A DNA stretch of 5,163 nucleotides from an uncultured Lachnospiraceae bacterium (GCA_910588755.1 CAJUQZ010000153.1:4610-9772), one strand, 5' to 3'. Shown: positions 1 through 5,163, counted from the stretch's first letter. Numbers and translations: made by a program. Notes: generated from the sequence alone by a model not told the origin.

Positions 1-7
1 ATATCAT
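1..7 (-). CDS. start of the next operon gene (partial, only ATG plus one codon visible)
   Basis: The minus strand shows a TGATG junction: the A of the coaE stop codon TGA is also the first base of an ATG at 7-5. An excellent SD sequence, AGGGAGG at 21-15, lies 7 nt upstream of this ATG, inside the last coaE codons. This is the classic layout of a translationally coupled downstream gene. Only the first two codons fall in the window, so the product cannot be named. The start itself is well supported by the SD and the 1-bp overlap. That a real gene follows is inference. Confidence 0.55.
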
Positions 8-591
8 CAAAGTGCCTCCCTGACCTGTCTGTAGGTTTCGTCCAGATCACCGTTGTTTGATATCACCACTTTACAGTGTGCCCTGAACTGCGCCTCACCC
101 AGCTGCCCTCTCATGATATCGGCAGTCTTTTGTGGACTGTAGTGCCTGCTCTGTTCAAGCCGTTGTTTTCGCACTGCCACATCAGCATGGATATACCACA
201 GCTCATCCGCTATTTTGTCATACTGCTCCTCGATTAAAAGTGCTGCCTCGATAAAAAAGTAATCCACCACACCTTTCTTTTGCTCATATGCAATCTGCTC
301 CAGAATATATTTTTTGACTGCCGGGTGAACGATTTCATTGACACCCGCAAGCAGCTTCTGATCCTGAAAAATGATTTCTGCCATCTGTGCCTTGTCAATC
401 GTATGGTCTTCTCTCAATATTCCTGACCCAAGCAGCTCGACAAGCTTCTGGTAACACTCCTGCCCAGGTTCATACAATAAATGCGCCGCCTCATCCGCCC
501 TAATAATCCTGCACCTGTAATGTGCCTCTATATAGGAAAGCACTTGTGTCTTCCCCGCGCCAACCCCGCCGGTAATTCCTATTATCTTCAT
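7..591 (-). CDS. coaE: dephospho-CoA kinase
   Basis: Cytosolic enzyme that phosphorylates the 3'-hydroxyl of dephospho-CoA with ATP, the last step of coenzyme A synthesis. The 194-residue length fits the family (about 195-205). A P-loop, GGVGAGKT, lies at residues 8-15 and is followed by the conserved Asp of the vi.ADe motif (RADEAAHLL, D33). The family's HP.V motif is at 89-92 (HPAV). The lid/ADP-binding region follows (RGQLGEAQFR, 161-170), ending in a VISNNGDLDE segment that matches the family's vI.N.G.le block. The core strand that usually reads PLLFE is here AALLIEE (116-122), a mild divergence that does not remove a known catalytic residue. The start is supported by AGGTG at 601-597, 5 nt before the ATG. 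It sits 21 bp downstream of polA, and its own stop overlaps the next start, so it is mid-operon. The polA-coaE association is common in Firmicutes. Confidence 0.95.
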   Translation of the reverse strand: MKIIGITGGVGAGKTQVLSYIEAHYRCRIIRADEAAHLLYEPGQECYQKLVELLGSGILREDHTIDKAQMAEIIFQDQKLLAGVNEIVHPAVKKYILEQIAYEQKKGVVDYFFIEAALLIEEQYDKIADELWYIHADVAVRKQRLEQSRHYSPQKTADIMRGQLGEAQFRAHCKVVISNNGDLDETYRQVREAL

Positions 592-612
592 CCAAACACC
601 TGTTTGCCTATC

Positions 613-3309
613 TTATTTTGCCTCATACCAGTCTGTTCCTGTATGAAGGTCTATCTCGAGCCTCACTGCCAGCTCGCACGCGTTCTGCATCTCATGCGAC
701 AGGACCTTTTGTACTTCCTCCACCTCGTCCTTTCTGGTTTCAATCAATAGCTCGTCGTGTATCTGCAAAATTAATTTGGACTTCAGCTTTTTTTCCTTGA
801 GCGCATCATACACATGAAGCATGGCATATTTGATAATATCCGCAGCTGTACCCTGAATTGGGGAGTTCATAGCGACGCGCTCGCCAAACGAGCGTTGGTT
901 AAAGTTGGTTGATTTGAGCTCTGGAACGGGTCTTCGCCTGCCAAACATTGTTTCACAATATCCCTTGTCCTTTGCGTCCTCCACCATCTGATCCAGAAAC
1001 TTCTTGATTCCCGGATATGTCTTAAAATACGCATCAATATACTCCTTAGCCTCCCCTGGCGTGATGCTTAGATCCTGGCTAAGCCCAAATGAACTGATTC
1101 CGTATACAATCCCGAAATTAACTGCCTTTGCGTTGCGCCGCTGCAGGTCTGTGACCTCCTCAAACGGTGTGTGAAACACCTTCGATGCCGTGATTCTATG
1201 AATATCCTCGTCCATTTTATAAGCCTCGATTAGCTGACTGTCATCGGACATATGCGCCAGCACTCTAAGCTCGATCTGCGAGTAGTCCGCATCCATAAAA
1301 ATACAACCCTCCTGGGGTACAAACACCTTTCGGATCCGCCTGCCAAGCTCCATGCGCATCGGAATGTTCTGCAGATTTGGCTCGGTCGAACTAAGCCTTC
1401 CGGTCGCCGTAATCGTCTGATTAAAATTGGTGTGTATCTTATTATCCCTGCCAATATAGGCCGCAAGGCCCTCCGCATAGGTTGACTTGAGCTTCGTCAG
1501 TCCCCTGTATTCTAGGATATCCTTGACAACAGGGTACTCCGGCGCAAGCTTGTCAAGCACCTCTGCCGCTGTAGAGTAGCCAGTCTTTGTTTTTTTCCCA
1601 CCAGGCAGCTTCAGCTTTTCAAACAGAATTTCCCCAAGCTGTTTGGGCGAGTTAATGTTAAAGGCCTCCCCGGCCGCAGTATGAATCGCCTGCTCTAACT
1701 CCCCGATTCTGCCATTGAGCGCCTCCCCGTACGCCCTGAGCTCTTCAGGTTTCACGAGAATCCCCTCCCGCTCCATATCAAACAGCACATAGGTTAGTGG
1801 CATCTCAAGCTCCCTGAAAAGTCGGTCCATCTGACTCTGTTCAAGCGCCTCCGTAAGCAGCGGTTTTGCCTGATGCAGAATATATGTTTGCTTTACCAAA
1901 TAGGATAGGCACTCGTCCTTTCTTCCCCGAAAAACCGAATGAAAATCCGATTTTCCAAATAGGTCCGACCACTTTGGTAGCTGAATACCAAGATACTCGT
2001 CTGCAATATCTGTGATCTCATAATCGCTTTTCAGCGGATTGATCAGATATGCTGCAATTTTACAGTCAAACAACTGCTTTGTGAGCGCCTGCGATGAAAG
2101 ATTCCTGTCATTTTCCGCAGAAAACAGCTCTCCATAGTCACTTTTCACATCAAATACAGAGACGGAAACCTTCTCATGTAGCAGCAGTTTTTCCAGCTGT
2201 TCCCTGATGCAGGCTTCTGGAAGCGCACTGCTGCCCTCCATATAATATATGCTTCGCTCATCCTCTATGCCGCACACAAGACACCCGAAAACCTCTGTGT
2301 CTGCATCCAGCTGTAAATACATCTGTCCATCCGCATGGGCCCCAAGCTCCCCCGCATTTTTAGGACGTACATGAATGAGTCTGACTGCCGCATGCCCTGC
2401 CTCTGCCACCATATCAAAAACATGGCAGACATCCTCGGCCGTGCGAACCTGAATCACCTTGAGATCCTTGTCTATGTCAACCGCCGGCGTCTGGCTTACC
2501 TGTTCATACTGCTCAAACTGGGTGTACAGCGATAACTTTTTCAACCTTGCAACGGCCTCTGGCGTAAAGAAGCCCGCTGGGTTTATCTTCATCGCCTCCA
2601 GCGACAACTTAGAAATATCTATTTCCGCATTCTGGTCAATGGTATATAGCGCCCTTTTAGAATCAATGTCCGCCTTCCCTGCCAAGAGCTGCTCGCGGAT
2701 ATTTTTCTGGGACAATTCATCAATGTGCGCATACACCCCATCCACTGAACCATATGTGCCTAACAGGCTGCAAGCTGTACGCTCTCCAATTTTGACCAAA
2801 TCAGTCAACATTATCAGCGCTGGAAGCTGCGCAGGGCCAATCTGATATGCTGCCTCCACATCACCTGCCCCGTAATCTTTCAGTTCTGTCCGCCCGCCGC
2901 CAGTCTCTGGCATACACAATCTGATCCTGTCTGAAACCAGCTGCAAAAAAGTGCGGTCTCCTGACACTAAGACGACCTCCTCTTTCATAAAATGCGCTGC
3001 CACAGTCCCGGCCAGATCAGCTGACGAAAACGCCGTCTTTTCAAAAATTCCGACTTTCATGGTAGACAGCACCTCCTTCCGAGGAGAAAGTTGCGCCAAA
3101 AACCCCTCTGGAATGCGGTCTGCACAGTCCTGCGCGCCAAACAGCACGCACATGTATTCTGGTTTTTCCTTCTCCGCCACCCTCAACATAATATTCAGAA
3201 ATCCGGATATGGCATTTATGTGCAGTCCTGTCGAATCTGTCATGACTGGCACACTGTAATATGCCTTTTCCAAAATATTATAGCCATCTATCAAAACAAT
3301 TCTGCTCAT
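613..3309 (-). CDS. polA: DNA polymerase I with degenerate 5'-nuclease and 3'-5' exonuclease domains
   Basis: Family A DNA polymerase for gap filling in repair and Okazaki fragment maturation, 898 residues (E. coli 928). The C-terminal polymerase domain (about 500-898) is complete and runs at a constant -30 offset from E. coli: TGRLSSTEPNLQNIP at 636-650, motif A DYSQIELR with D675, motif B with R724, K728, F732 and Y736, motif C HDE at 851-853, and the usual WYEAK end. The middle domain (about 280-480) lacks the proofreading DxE and has Q474 where the last exonuclease Asp should be, as often in Gram-positive Pol I. The N-terminal 5'-nuclease domain is recognisable (LIDGYN; VSGDRTFLQLVSD) but catalytically eroded: EADD reads SSAD (95-98), GDKD reads GDRT (117-120), the FD pair reads FG (57-58), and the GDxSDNIPG loop is deleted (about 170). 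The shortening relative to E. coli lies in this domain. The ATG is 6 bp after the upstream gene's stop, with SD-like GGGAGGAG inside that gene's last codons, implying coupling. Confidence 0.97.
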   Translation of the reverse strand: MSRIVLIDGYNILEKAYYSVPVMTDSTGLHINAISGFLNIMLRVAEKEKPEYMCVLFGAQDCADRIPEGFLAQLSPRKEVLSTMKVGIFEKTAFSSADLAGTVAAHFMKEEVVLVSGDRTFLQLVSDRIRLCMPETGGGRTELKDYGAGDVEAAYQIGPAQLPALIMLTDLVKIGERTACSLLGTYGSVDGVYAHIDELSQKNIREQLLAGKADIDSKRALYTIDQNAEIDISKLSLEAMKINPAGFFTPEAVARLKKLSLYTQFEQYEQVSQTPAVDIDKDLKVIQVRTAEDVCHVFDMVAEAGHAAVRLIHVRPKNAGELGAHADGQMYLQLDADTEVFGCLVCGIEDERSIYYMEGSSALPEACIREQLEKLLLHEKVSVSVFDVKSDYGELFSAENDRNLSSQALTKQLFDCKIAAYLINPLKSDYEITDIADEYLGIQLPKWSDLFGKSDFHSVFRGRKDECLSYLVKQTYILHQAKPLLTEALEQSQMDRLFRELEMPLTYVLFDMEREGILVKPEELRAYGEALNGRIGELEQAIHTAAGEAFNINSPKQLGEILFEKLKLPGGKKTKTGYSTAAEVLDKLAPEYPVVKDILEYRGLTKLKSTYAEGLAAYIGRDNKIHTNFNQTITATGRLSSTEPNLQNIPMRMELGRRIRKVFVPQEGCIFMDADYSQIELRVLAHMSDDSQLIEAYKMDEDIHRITASKVFHTPFEEVTDLQRRNAKAVNFGIVYGISSFGLSQDLSITPGEAKEYIDAYFKTYPGIKKFLDQMVEDAKDKGYCETMFGRRRPVPELKSTNFNQRSFGERVAMNSPIQGTAADIIKYAMLHVYDALKEKKLKSKLILQIHDELLIETRKDEVEEVQKVLSHEMQNACELAVRLEIDLHTGTDWYEAK

Positions 3310-3315
3310 TTCGTC

Positions 3316-3624
3316 CTATACTCCTCCCAGTATCAGGATAAAAAATATCAGGATACCAACTAAAAAAAGACCGGCTTTGAGCTGTTTATATACCTTTCTA
3401 CGGGTAATGGTACGATTCAGCCTGTCATCCAGTTCACTCTGCACATCAATATCCTCGGCATTTTCCAACCTGTTGATTCCCTCTGTCAAAAGATACTCCA
3501 CTGTCAGCTCCTCCATACATTCGCTGCAGGAGGTGATATGTTCCACCAACCGAAACTCTGTATCCCTGTCCAACTCATCCTTCAAAAACAAGTGAATACA
3601 GCGCTGTGCCTCTTTACAATCCAT
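3316..3624 (-). CDS. tail-anchored zinc-finger (zf-HC2 / anti-sigma-like) membrane protein
   Basis: With the start chosen here the product has 102 residues. It opens MDCKEAQRCIHLFLKDELD, the typical beginning of zf-HC2/ZAS anti-sigma domains. The zinc motif H-x3-C-x2-C is at H29, C33, C36, with C3 as a likely extra ligand. A polar charged middle follows, then a basic patch (TRRKVYKQLK) and one C-terminal membrane helix (about 82-102, very Leu/Ile/Phe rich). This predicts a cytosolic zinc finger held at the membrane with essentially no outside domain. The start at 3624 is preferred over an in-frame ATG at 3705 (129 residues). AAAGAGGG lies 5 nt upstream of it, the 3705 ATG has no good SD, and the protein family normally begins at the MxC sequence. 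No sigma factor gene is adjacent, so a true anti-sigma role is uncertain; it could bind another partner. It is the first gene of the polA-coaE cluster, and its last codons carry the polA SD. Confidence 0.85.
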   Translation of the reverse strand: MDCKEAQRCIHLFLKDELDRDTEFRLVEHITSCSECMEELTVEYLLTEGINRLENAEDIDVQSELDDRLNRTITRRKVYKQLKAGLFLVGILIFFILILGGV

Positions 3625-3629
3625 TGCTG

Positions 3630-3635
3630 CCCTCT
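3630..3635 (-). promoter_or_regulatory. Shine-Dalgarno that decides the zinc-finger gene start
   Basis: AGAGGG on the minus strand ends 5 nt before the ATG at 3624-3622. The longer in-frame start at 3705 is preceded only by an AT-rich stretch with no convincing SD. Together with the family's usual N-terminus, this argues for the shorter 102-residue protein. Confidence 0.6.
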
Positions 3636-3712
3636 TTGAAGCTGTCCCGAGCTTCTTTGTTTTCGAATTATCACTTACCATAAGATGTTTACTTGTGTGT
3701 TCCATACTCTTA

Positions 3713-3760
3713 ATAATACACTATATCTGCATATTTTAAAAGAGAAAAATAAGAATTTTT
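3713..3760 (-). promoter_or_regulatory. candidate promoter region for the zinc-finger-polA-coaE operon
   Basis: This very AT-rich stretch lies between the upstream terminator and the zinc-finger gene. It contains -10-like hexamers on the minus strand: TATTAT (3718-3713) and TATAGT (3725-3720). No good TTGACA partner at 16-18 bp was found, so the exact promoter is not fixed. If TATTAT is the -10, transcription would begin at about 3706, leaving the long ATG at 3705 with no leader, which again favours the start at 3624. A promoter somewhere here is expected because a strong terminator closes the preceding gene. Confidence 0.3.
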
Positions 3761-3772
3761 CAGTTTTTGTGG

Positions 3773-3830
3773 AAAAAATATGACGAAGAAGCGGCGGCAG
3801 TATCCTCTTTTGGTCTACTGCCGCCGCTTC
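3773..3830 (-). terminator. strong intrinsic terminator of the 69-codon gene
   Basis: A perfect 15-bp GC-rich inverted repeat has arms GAAGCGGCGGCAGTA (3788-3802) and TACTGCCGCCGCTTC (3816-3830), with a 13-nt loop. On the minus strand it begins about 10 nt after the stop codon of the small gene. It is followed, after roughly 8 nt, by a run of six T (3778-3773). The plus-strand side has no T run, so it acts leftward. The T run is slightly displaced from the stem, which is the only weakness. Confidence 0.85.
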
Positions 3831-3840
3831 TGGTCTGTGA

Positions 3841-4050
3841 CTATACGATGCTGTCCCCGTCACTGATCTTCTGAATCAGCTGCTGCATCTCTTCCTTGCT
3901 TTTTACGCCCTTGCTCTTAGCTATCACTTTCTCTTTTTCATACTCTGTCATCTGGCCGTAATGTTCAACCGCCTGCTCGTCCATCGCCATGCCAAACGCA
4001 AGTCCAAGCGGCAAAACGCCGCCCTGTTGCAAACCATCTGTATAATCCAT
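3841..4050 (-). CDS. small conserved-type protein of unknown function (69 residues)
   Basis: A short gene with its own SD (GAGGTG, 4061-4056, 5 nt before the ATG) and its own terminator, both of which support it as real. The product begins with a short acidic/polar stretch, then a Gly- and Met-rich hydrophobic segment (VLPLGLAFGMAMDEQAVEHY, residues 12-31). That segment is too short and broken for a confident membrane helix. A charged helical part follows with TEYEKEKVIAKSKGVKSKEE. This pattern (LPLGxxxGMAM, then an EKxxVI segment, then SKEEM) resembles, from memory, a group of short uncharacterised Clostridia proteins; no function is known to me. No Cys, signal peptide or catalytic motif is visible. 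It appears monocistronic: upstream is a decayed gene on the other strand and downstream the terminator. Confidence 0.8.
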   Translation of the reverse strand: MDYTDGLQQGGVLPLGLAFGMAMDEQAVEHYGQMTEYEKEKVIAKSKGVKSKEEMQQLIQKISDGDSIV

Positions 4051-4059
4051 AATCGCACC

Positions 4060-4080
4060 TCATACCATAAACGCTCTCCT
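4060..4080 (-). other. two-codon start-stop ORF with its own SD in the leader of the 69-codon gene
   Basis: On the minus strand AGGAGA (4080-4075) is followed at ideal spacing by ATG GTA TGA (4068-4060). The TGA overlaps the SD (GAGGTG) of the 69-codon gene by two bases, and that gene's ATG is only 9 nt further on. A ribosome ending on the mini-ORF would sit over the downstream start. The element could couple or tune translation of the small gene, or it could simply be the remains of an older start. The sequence is seen; the role is inferred. Confidence 0.35.
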
Positions 4081-4120
4081 GTTACCGCAAAATCCATCTG
4101 TATGGGTTTCGCGCTCTTAG

Positions 4121-4305
4121 CATTTCCGAATAGAGGTATTTTTATACACAGCTGATTTTGTAACCAAAACGATTGATTGTTTTATAAAAGCTATAAACCA
4201 ATTACGCTGCAAGGCACTGACCTGAAAGGTTTTGATTGTGGGCATAGCATTCATATTGAAAGACCAAAGAAGTTTATAGATTGTCTGTCAAAAATTCACC
4301 AATAA
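4121..4305 (+). pseudogene. frameshifted C-terminal remnant of an alpha/beta hydrolase
   Basis: Two plus-strand frames together give the end of an alpha/beta hydrolase. The first frame (4121-4222) contains IEVFLYTADFVT, resembling the beta strand and loop that carry the acidic residue of the triad, then a helical piece (TIDCFIKAINQL). The second frame (about 4219-4305) reads FDCGHSIHIERPKKF followed by a short helix and TAA, matching the family's catalytic-His block (GHS.H.E.P..F). The join needs a one-base frameshift near 4211-4222. The N-terminal part, including the nucleophile elbow, is absent: the first frame is closed by a stop at 4118-4120 and no start with SD is present. The remnant is on the strand opposite to all intact genes and ends 2 bp before the convergent stop codon of the 149-codon gene. 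The promoter of the 69-codon gene must lie within this debris. Assignment of the second frame is firmer than that of the first. Confidence 0.6.
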
Positions 4306-4307
4306 CT

Positions 4308-4757
4308 TTAAAGAGAAATCACATTGCTTCTTGCCGCCGCGAGCATTTCGTCAGCAATCTGGGCACTGTCCTTGTCACAGCGAATGTACCCGTCCACATC
4401 GGTCAATGGCAGGGACTTATGTAATATTTCTTCATAGTACATCATCTCATTATCCTGACAGGTTATCGCTGCTTTCTGGATCCTTTCGATCATCTCGATC
4501 AATTCCTCCCTTGTCAGCTCCTCCACATAGGGCGGCTGCAAAAAAGCCTGCTCCGCGATGCCGTCAAGGTCCGTCCACCCCCAGTATTGTACAAACTCTG
4601 CCTGCTCATGCCGTCTTCCTGTGAGCTGGCCAAGCCTGTCCAGGGCGTCCTGCACGGTCTGTTCCTCTTCATCCCCGCTGCCAATCTGCTCAATTAAAGC
4701 CTTTGCCTGCTCTATTTTCTCCGCATCTGCCCTGCGAAATTCCAGTTCTTTTCTCAT
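4308..4757 (-). CDS. acidic protein of unknown function (149 residues)
   Basis: I do not recognise this protein. It is strongly acidic (about 33 Asp/Glu against 16 Lys/Arg) and mostly helical in appearance. There is a charged N-terminal half (residues 1-50, coiled-coil-like with repeated E/Q/A/L), an aromatic patch FVQYWGWTDLDG (about 55-66), then EELTREELIEMIERIQKA (about 79-96), and a C-terminal part with only two Cys and no spaced metal motif. No signal peptide or membrane helix is visible, so it is probably cytosolic. The start is supported by AAGGAG (4771-4766), 8 nt upstream. It lies downstream of a perfect promoter and the remnant of a PD-(D/E)XK nuclease gene, with no terminator between them, so it is probably expressed from that promoter. 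Its size and acidity would suit an immunity, anti-restriction or adaptor protein, but nothing in the sequence proves any of these. Confidence 0.75.
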   Translation of the reverse strand: MRKELEFRRADAEKIEQAKALIEQIGSGDEEEQTVQDALDRLGQLTGRRHEQAEFVQYWGWTDLDGIAEQAFLQPPYVEELTREELIEMIERIQKAAITCQDNEMMYYEEILHKSLPLTDVDGYIRCDKDSAQIADEMLAAARSNVISL

Positions 4758-4788
4758 CTGTGTTTCTCCTTCATATTTCCAGTTTCAT

Positions 4789-4983
4789 TTATTCAATCCG
4801 ACACTCCTCCCTAAATGCCAAACCATACCTATGAATGCATTCTGATGGGATCCCTTCTGCTTCAATTGCTGCTGCATAACGTTTTTCTTCAATCTGCAAT
4901 TATGCCATGTAAACAGTATCCTTCAAGGTCTTTTCATCCTTTGTATCATACACCTTTCGCTCCATAATAATCGCATTATCTAC
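4789..4983 (-). pseudogene. C-terminal remnant of a PD-(D/E)XK nuclease / AAA-ATPase family protein (PDDEXK_9-like)
   Basis: One minus-strand frame gives VDNAIIMERKVYDTKDEKTL, then TVYMA, an internal TAA (4902-4900), then QIEEKRYAAAIEAEGIP and a closing RYGLAFREECRIE with a stop at 4791-4789. This is the end of the large family with an N-terminal AAA ATPase (DUF1703 type) and a C-terminal PD-(D/E)XK fold, in which IxxEFKVyD carries the nuclease E-x-K and QIEEKxYA plus YGxAF close the protein. The E-x-K is still readable as ERK. Everything N-terminal (normally about 450 or more residues) is missing, no start with SD is present, and the frame hits stops upstream of about 5010. It is therefore a dead fragment, joined close to what looks like a promoter. 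Family members are often multi-copy in Lachnospiraceae and similar gut bacteria. Confidence 0.75.
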
Positions 4984-5027
4984 ACTGCTTTTGGATTTGA
5001 ACGTACTTTTTGTTACATTTATTTACA

Positions 5028-5055
5028 ATTATATCACATTCAACATAGTTGTCAA
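5028..5055 (-). promoter_or_regulatory. consensus sigma-A promoter with extended -10
   Basis: The minus strand has TTGACA at 5055-5050, a 16-bp spacer, and TATAAT at 5033-5028, preceded by TGA, the extended -10 element. Both hexamers are perfect. Predicted transcription start is about 5021, reading leftward through the PD-(D/E)XK remnant into the 149-codon gene, giving a leader of about 260 nt. It was probably the promoter of the now deleted nuclease/ATPase gene (inference). Confidence 0.85.
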
Positions 5056-5062
5056 ATCTTTT

Positions 5063-5133
5063 GGTCCATATCAGGGTTCATATCAGGGTTCACAAATCAG
5101 GGTTTATAAACCGTGGTTCATGTCAGGTTCATA
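5063..5133. repeat. degenerate tandem repeat array upstream of the promoter
   Basis: Six copies of a GGTTCATA-like motif begin at 5063, 5075, 5087, 5101, 5115 and 5126, spaced 12, 12, 14, 14 and 11 bp. The best unit is GGTTCATATCAG, present almost perfectly twice at the promoter-proximal end and decaying outward. The fourth copy forms a perfect 12-bp palindrome GGTTTATAAACC (5101-5112). The array starts 7 bp upstream of the -35 hexamer. The helical-turn-like spacing suggests a multi-site operator or activator region, but slippage-generated repeats without function are also possible. Confidence 0.6.
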
Positions 5134-5163
5134 CCAGAGTGTATTTGCCACCCTACACTTCCC

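Noticed and set aside
1230..1478. Minus-strand 82-codon open frame inside polA
   Set aside because: It overlaps the most conserved part of the polymerase domain in another frame and has Arg-rich, non-protein-like composition.
2459..2845. Plus-strand 128-codon open frame opposite polA
   Set aside because: It lies entirely antisense to the well-conserved polA frame, has no family features and no SD, and reads as a shadow of polA codon bias.
3625..3705. 27-residue N-terminal extension of the zinc-finger protein
   Set aside because: No SD at the 3705 ATG, while a good SD precedes the 3624 ATG, and the family normally starts at MxC. Kept as an alternative only.
3675..3863. Minus-strand 62-codon open frame across the terminator
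   Set aside because: It spans the 15-bp hairpin and the AT-rich promoter region; its sequence is hairpin and poly-A/T derived.
4177..4201. Imperfect AT-rich inverted repeat TTGTTTTATA/TATAAACCAA with a 5-nt loop
   Set aside because: It lies inside the hydrolase remnant, is AT-rich with one mismatch and no T tract, and is likely chance.
4251..4310. TTGACA on the minus strand (near 4290) as a promoter for the 69-codon gene
   Set aside because: No -10 hexamer at acceptable spacing; the only TATAAA follows after about 7 nt.
4331..4845. Plus-strand open frames opposite the 149-codon gene
   Set aside because: Ser/Pro/Arg-rich composition with no SD, antisense to a gene with a good SD. The two overlapping frames cannot both be real.
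5063..5133. CRISPR array
   Set aside because: Units are only 11-14 bp with no unique spacers, so this is a short tandem repeat, not CRISPR.
5138..5159. Inverted repeat AGTGTA/TACACT with 10-nt spacer at the right edge
   Set aside because: Only 6 bp, no T run, and context cut by the window edge; not enough to call a terminator or operator.

Overview
The window reads as chromosome of a low-to-mid GC Firmicute, most likely a Clostridia/Lachnospiraceae-type gut anaerobe. This is inferred from the polA-coaE pair, the Gram-positive style of Pol I (no 3'-5' proofreading residues), strong AGGAGG-type ribosome binding sites, a perfect sigma-A promoter, and the remnant of a PD-(D/E)XK/AAA-ATPase gene of a type that is multi-copy in such genomes. 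Every intact gene lies on the minus strand, so the biological reading order is right to left.

Right end (about 5163 to 4308): an array of six GGTTCATA-like repeats lies just upstream of a textbook promoter (TTGACA, 16 bp, TGA-TATAAT). The promoter does not lead into an intact gene of its own. It leads into the decayed C-terminal end of a PD-(D/E)XK nuclease-type protein and then, with no visible terminator, into a 149-codon acidic gene of unknown function. The last 30 bases (5134-5163) hold only a weak 6-bp inverted repeat.

Middle (about 4305 to 3770): the 257-bp gap between two minus-strand genes holds, on the plus strand, a frameshifted C-terminal piece of an alpha/beta hydrolase. Next comes a 69-codon small protein gene, preceded by a two-codon start-stop ORF with its own Shine-Dalgarno (SD) sequence. 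This gene ends at a strong 15-bp hairpin terminator.

Left part (about 3705 to 1): a tight cluster of a tail-anchored zinc-finger (zf-HC2, anti-sigma-like) protein, DNA polymerase I, dephospho-CoA kinase, and the first base pairs of a further gene whose ATG overlaps the coaE stop. Gaps are 6 bp, 21 bp and a 1-bp overlap, so this is almost certainly one operon with translational coupling.

The main surprise is in polA. The polymerase domain keeps all catalytic residues, but the N-terminal 5'-nuclease domain has lost most of its metal-binding acidic residues and the loop carrying the last ones, and the 3'-5' exonuclease site is also gone. The enzyme appears to be a polymerase-only Pol I, which implies that RNA primer removal is done elsewhere. 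I do not see a wholly new multi-gene system. The accessory interest lies in two gene remnants and a strong promoter that now appears to serve an unrelated small gene.
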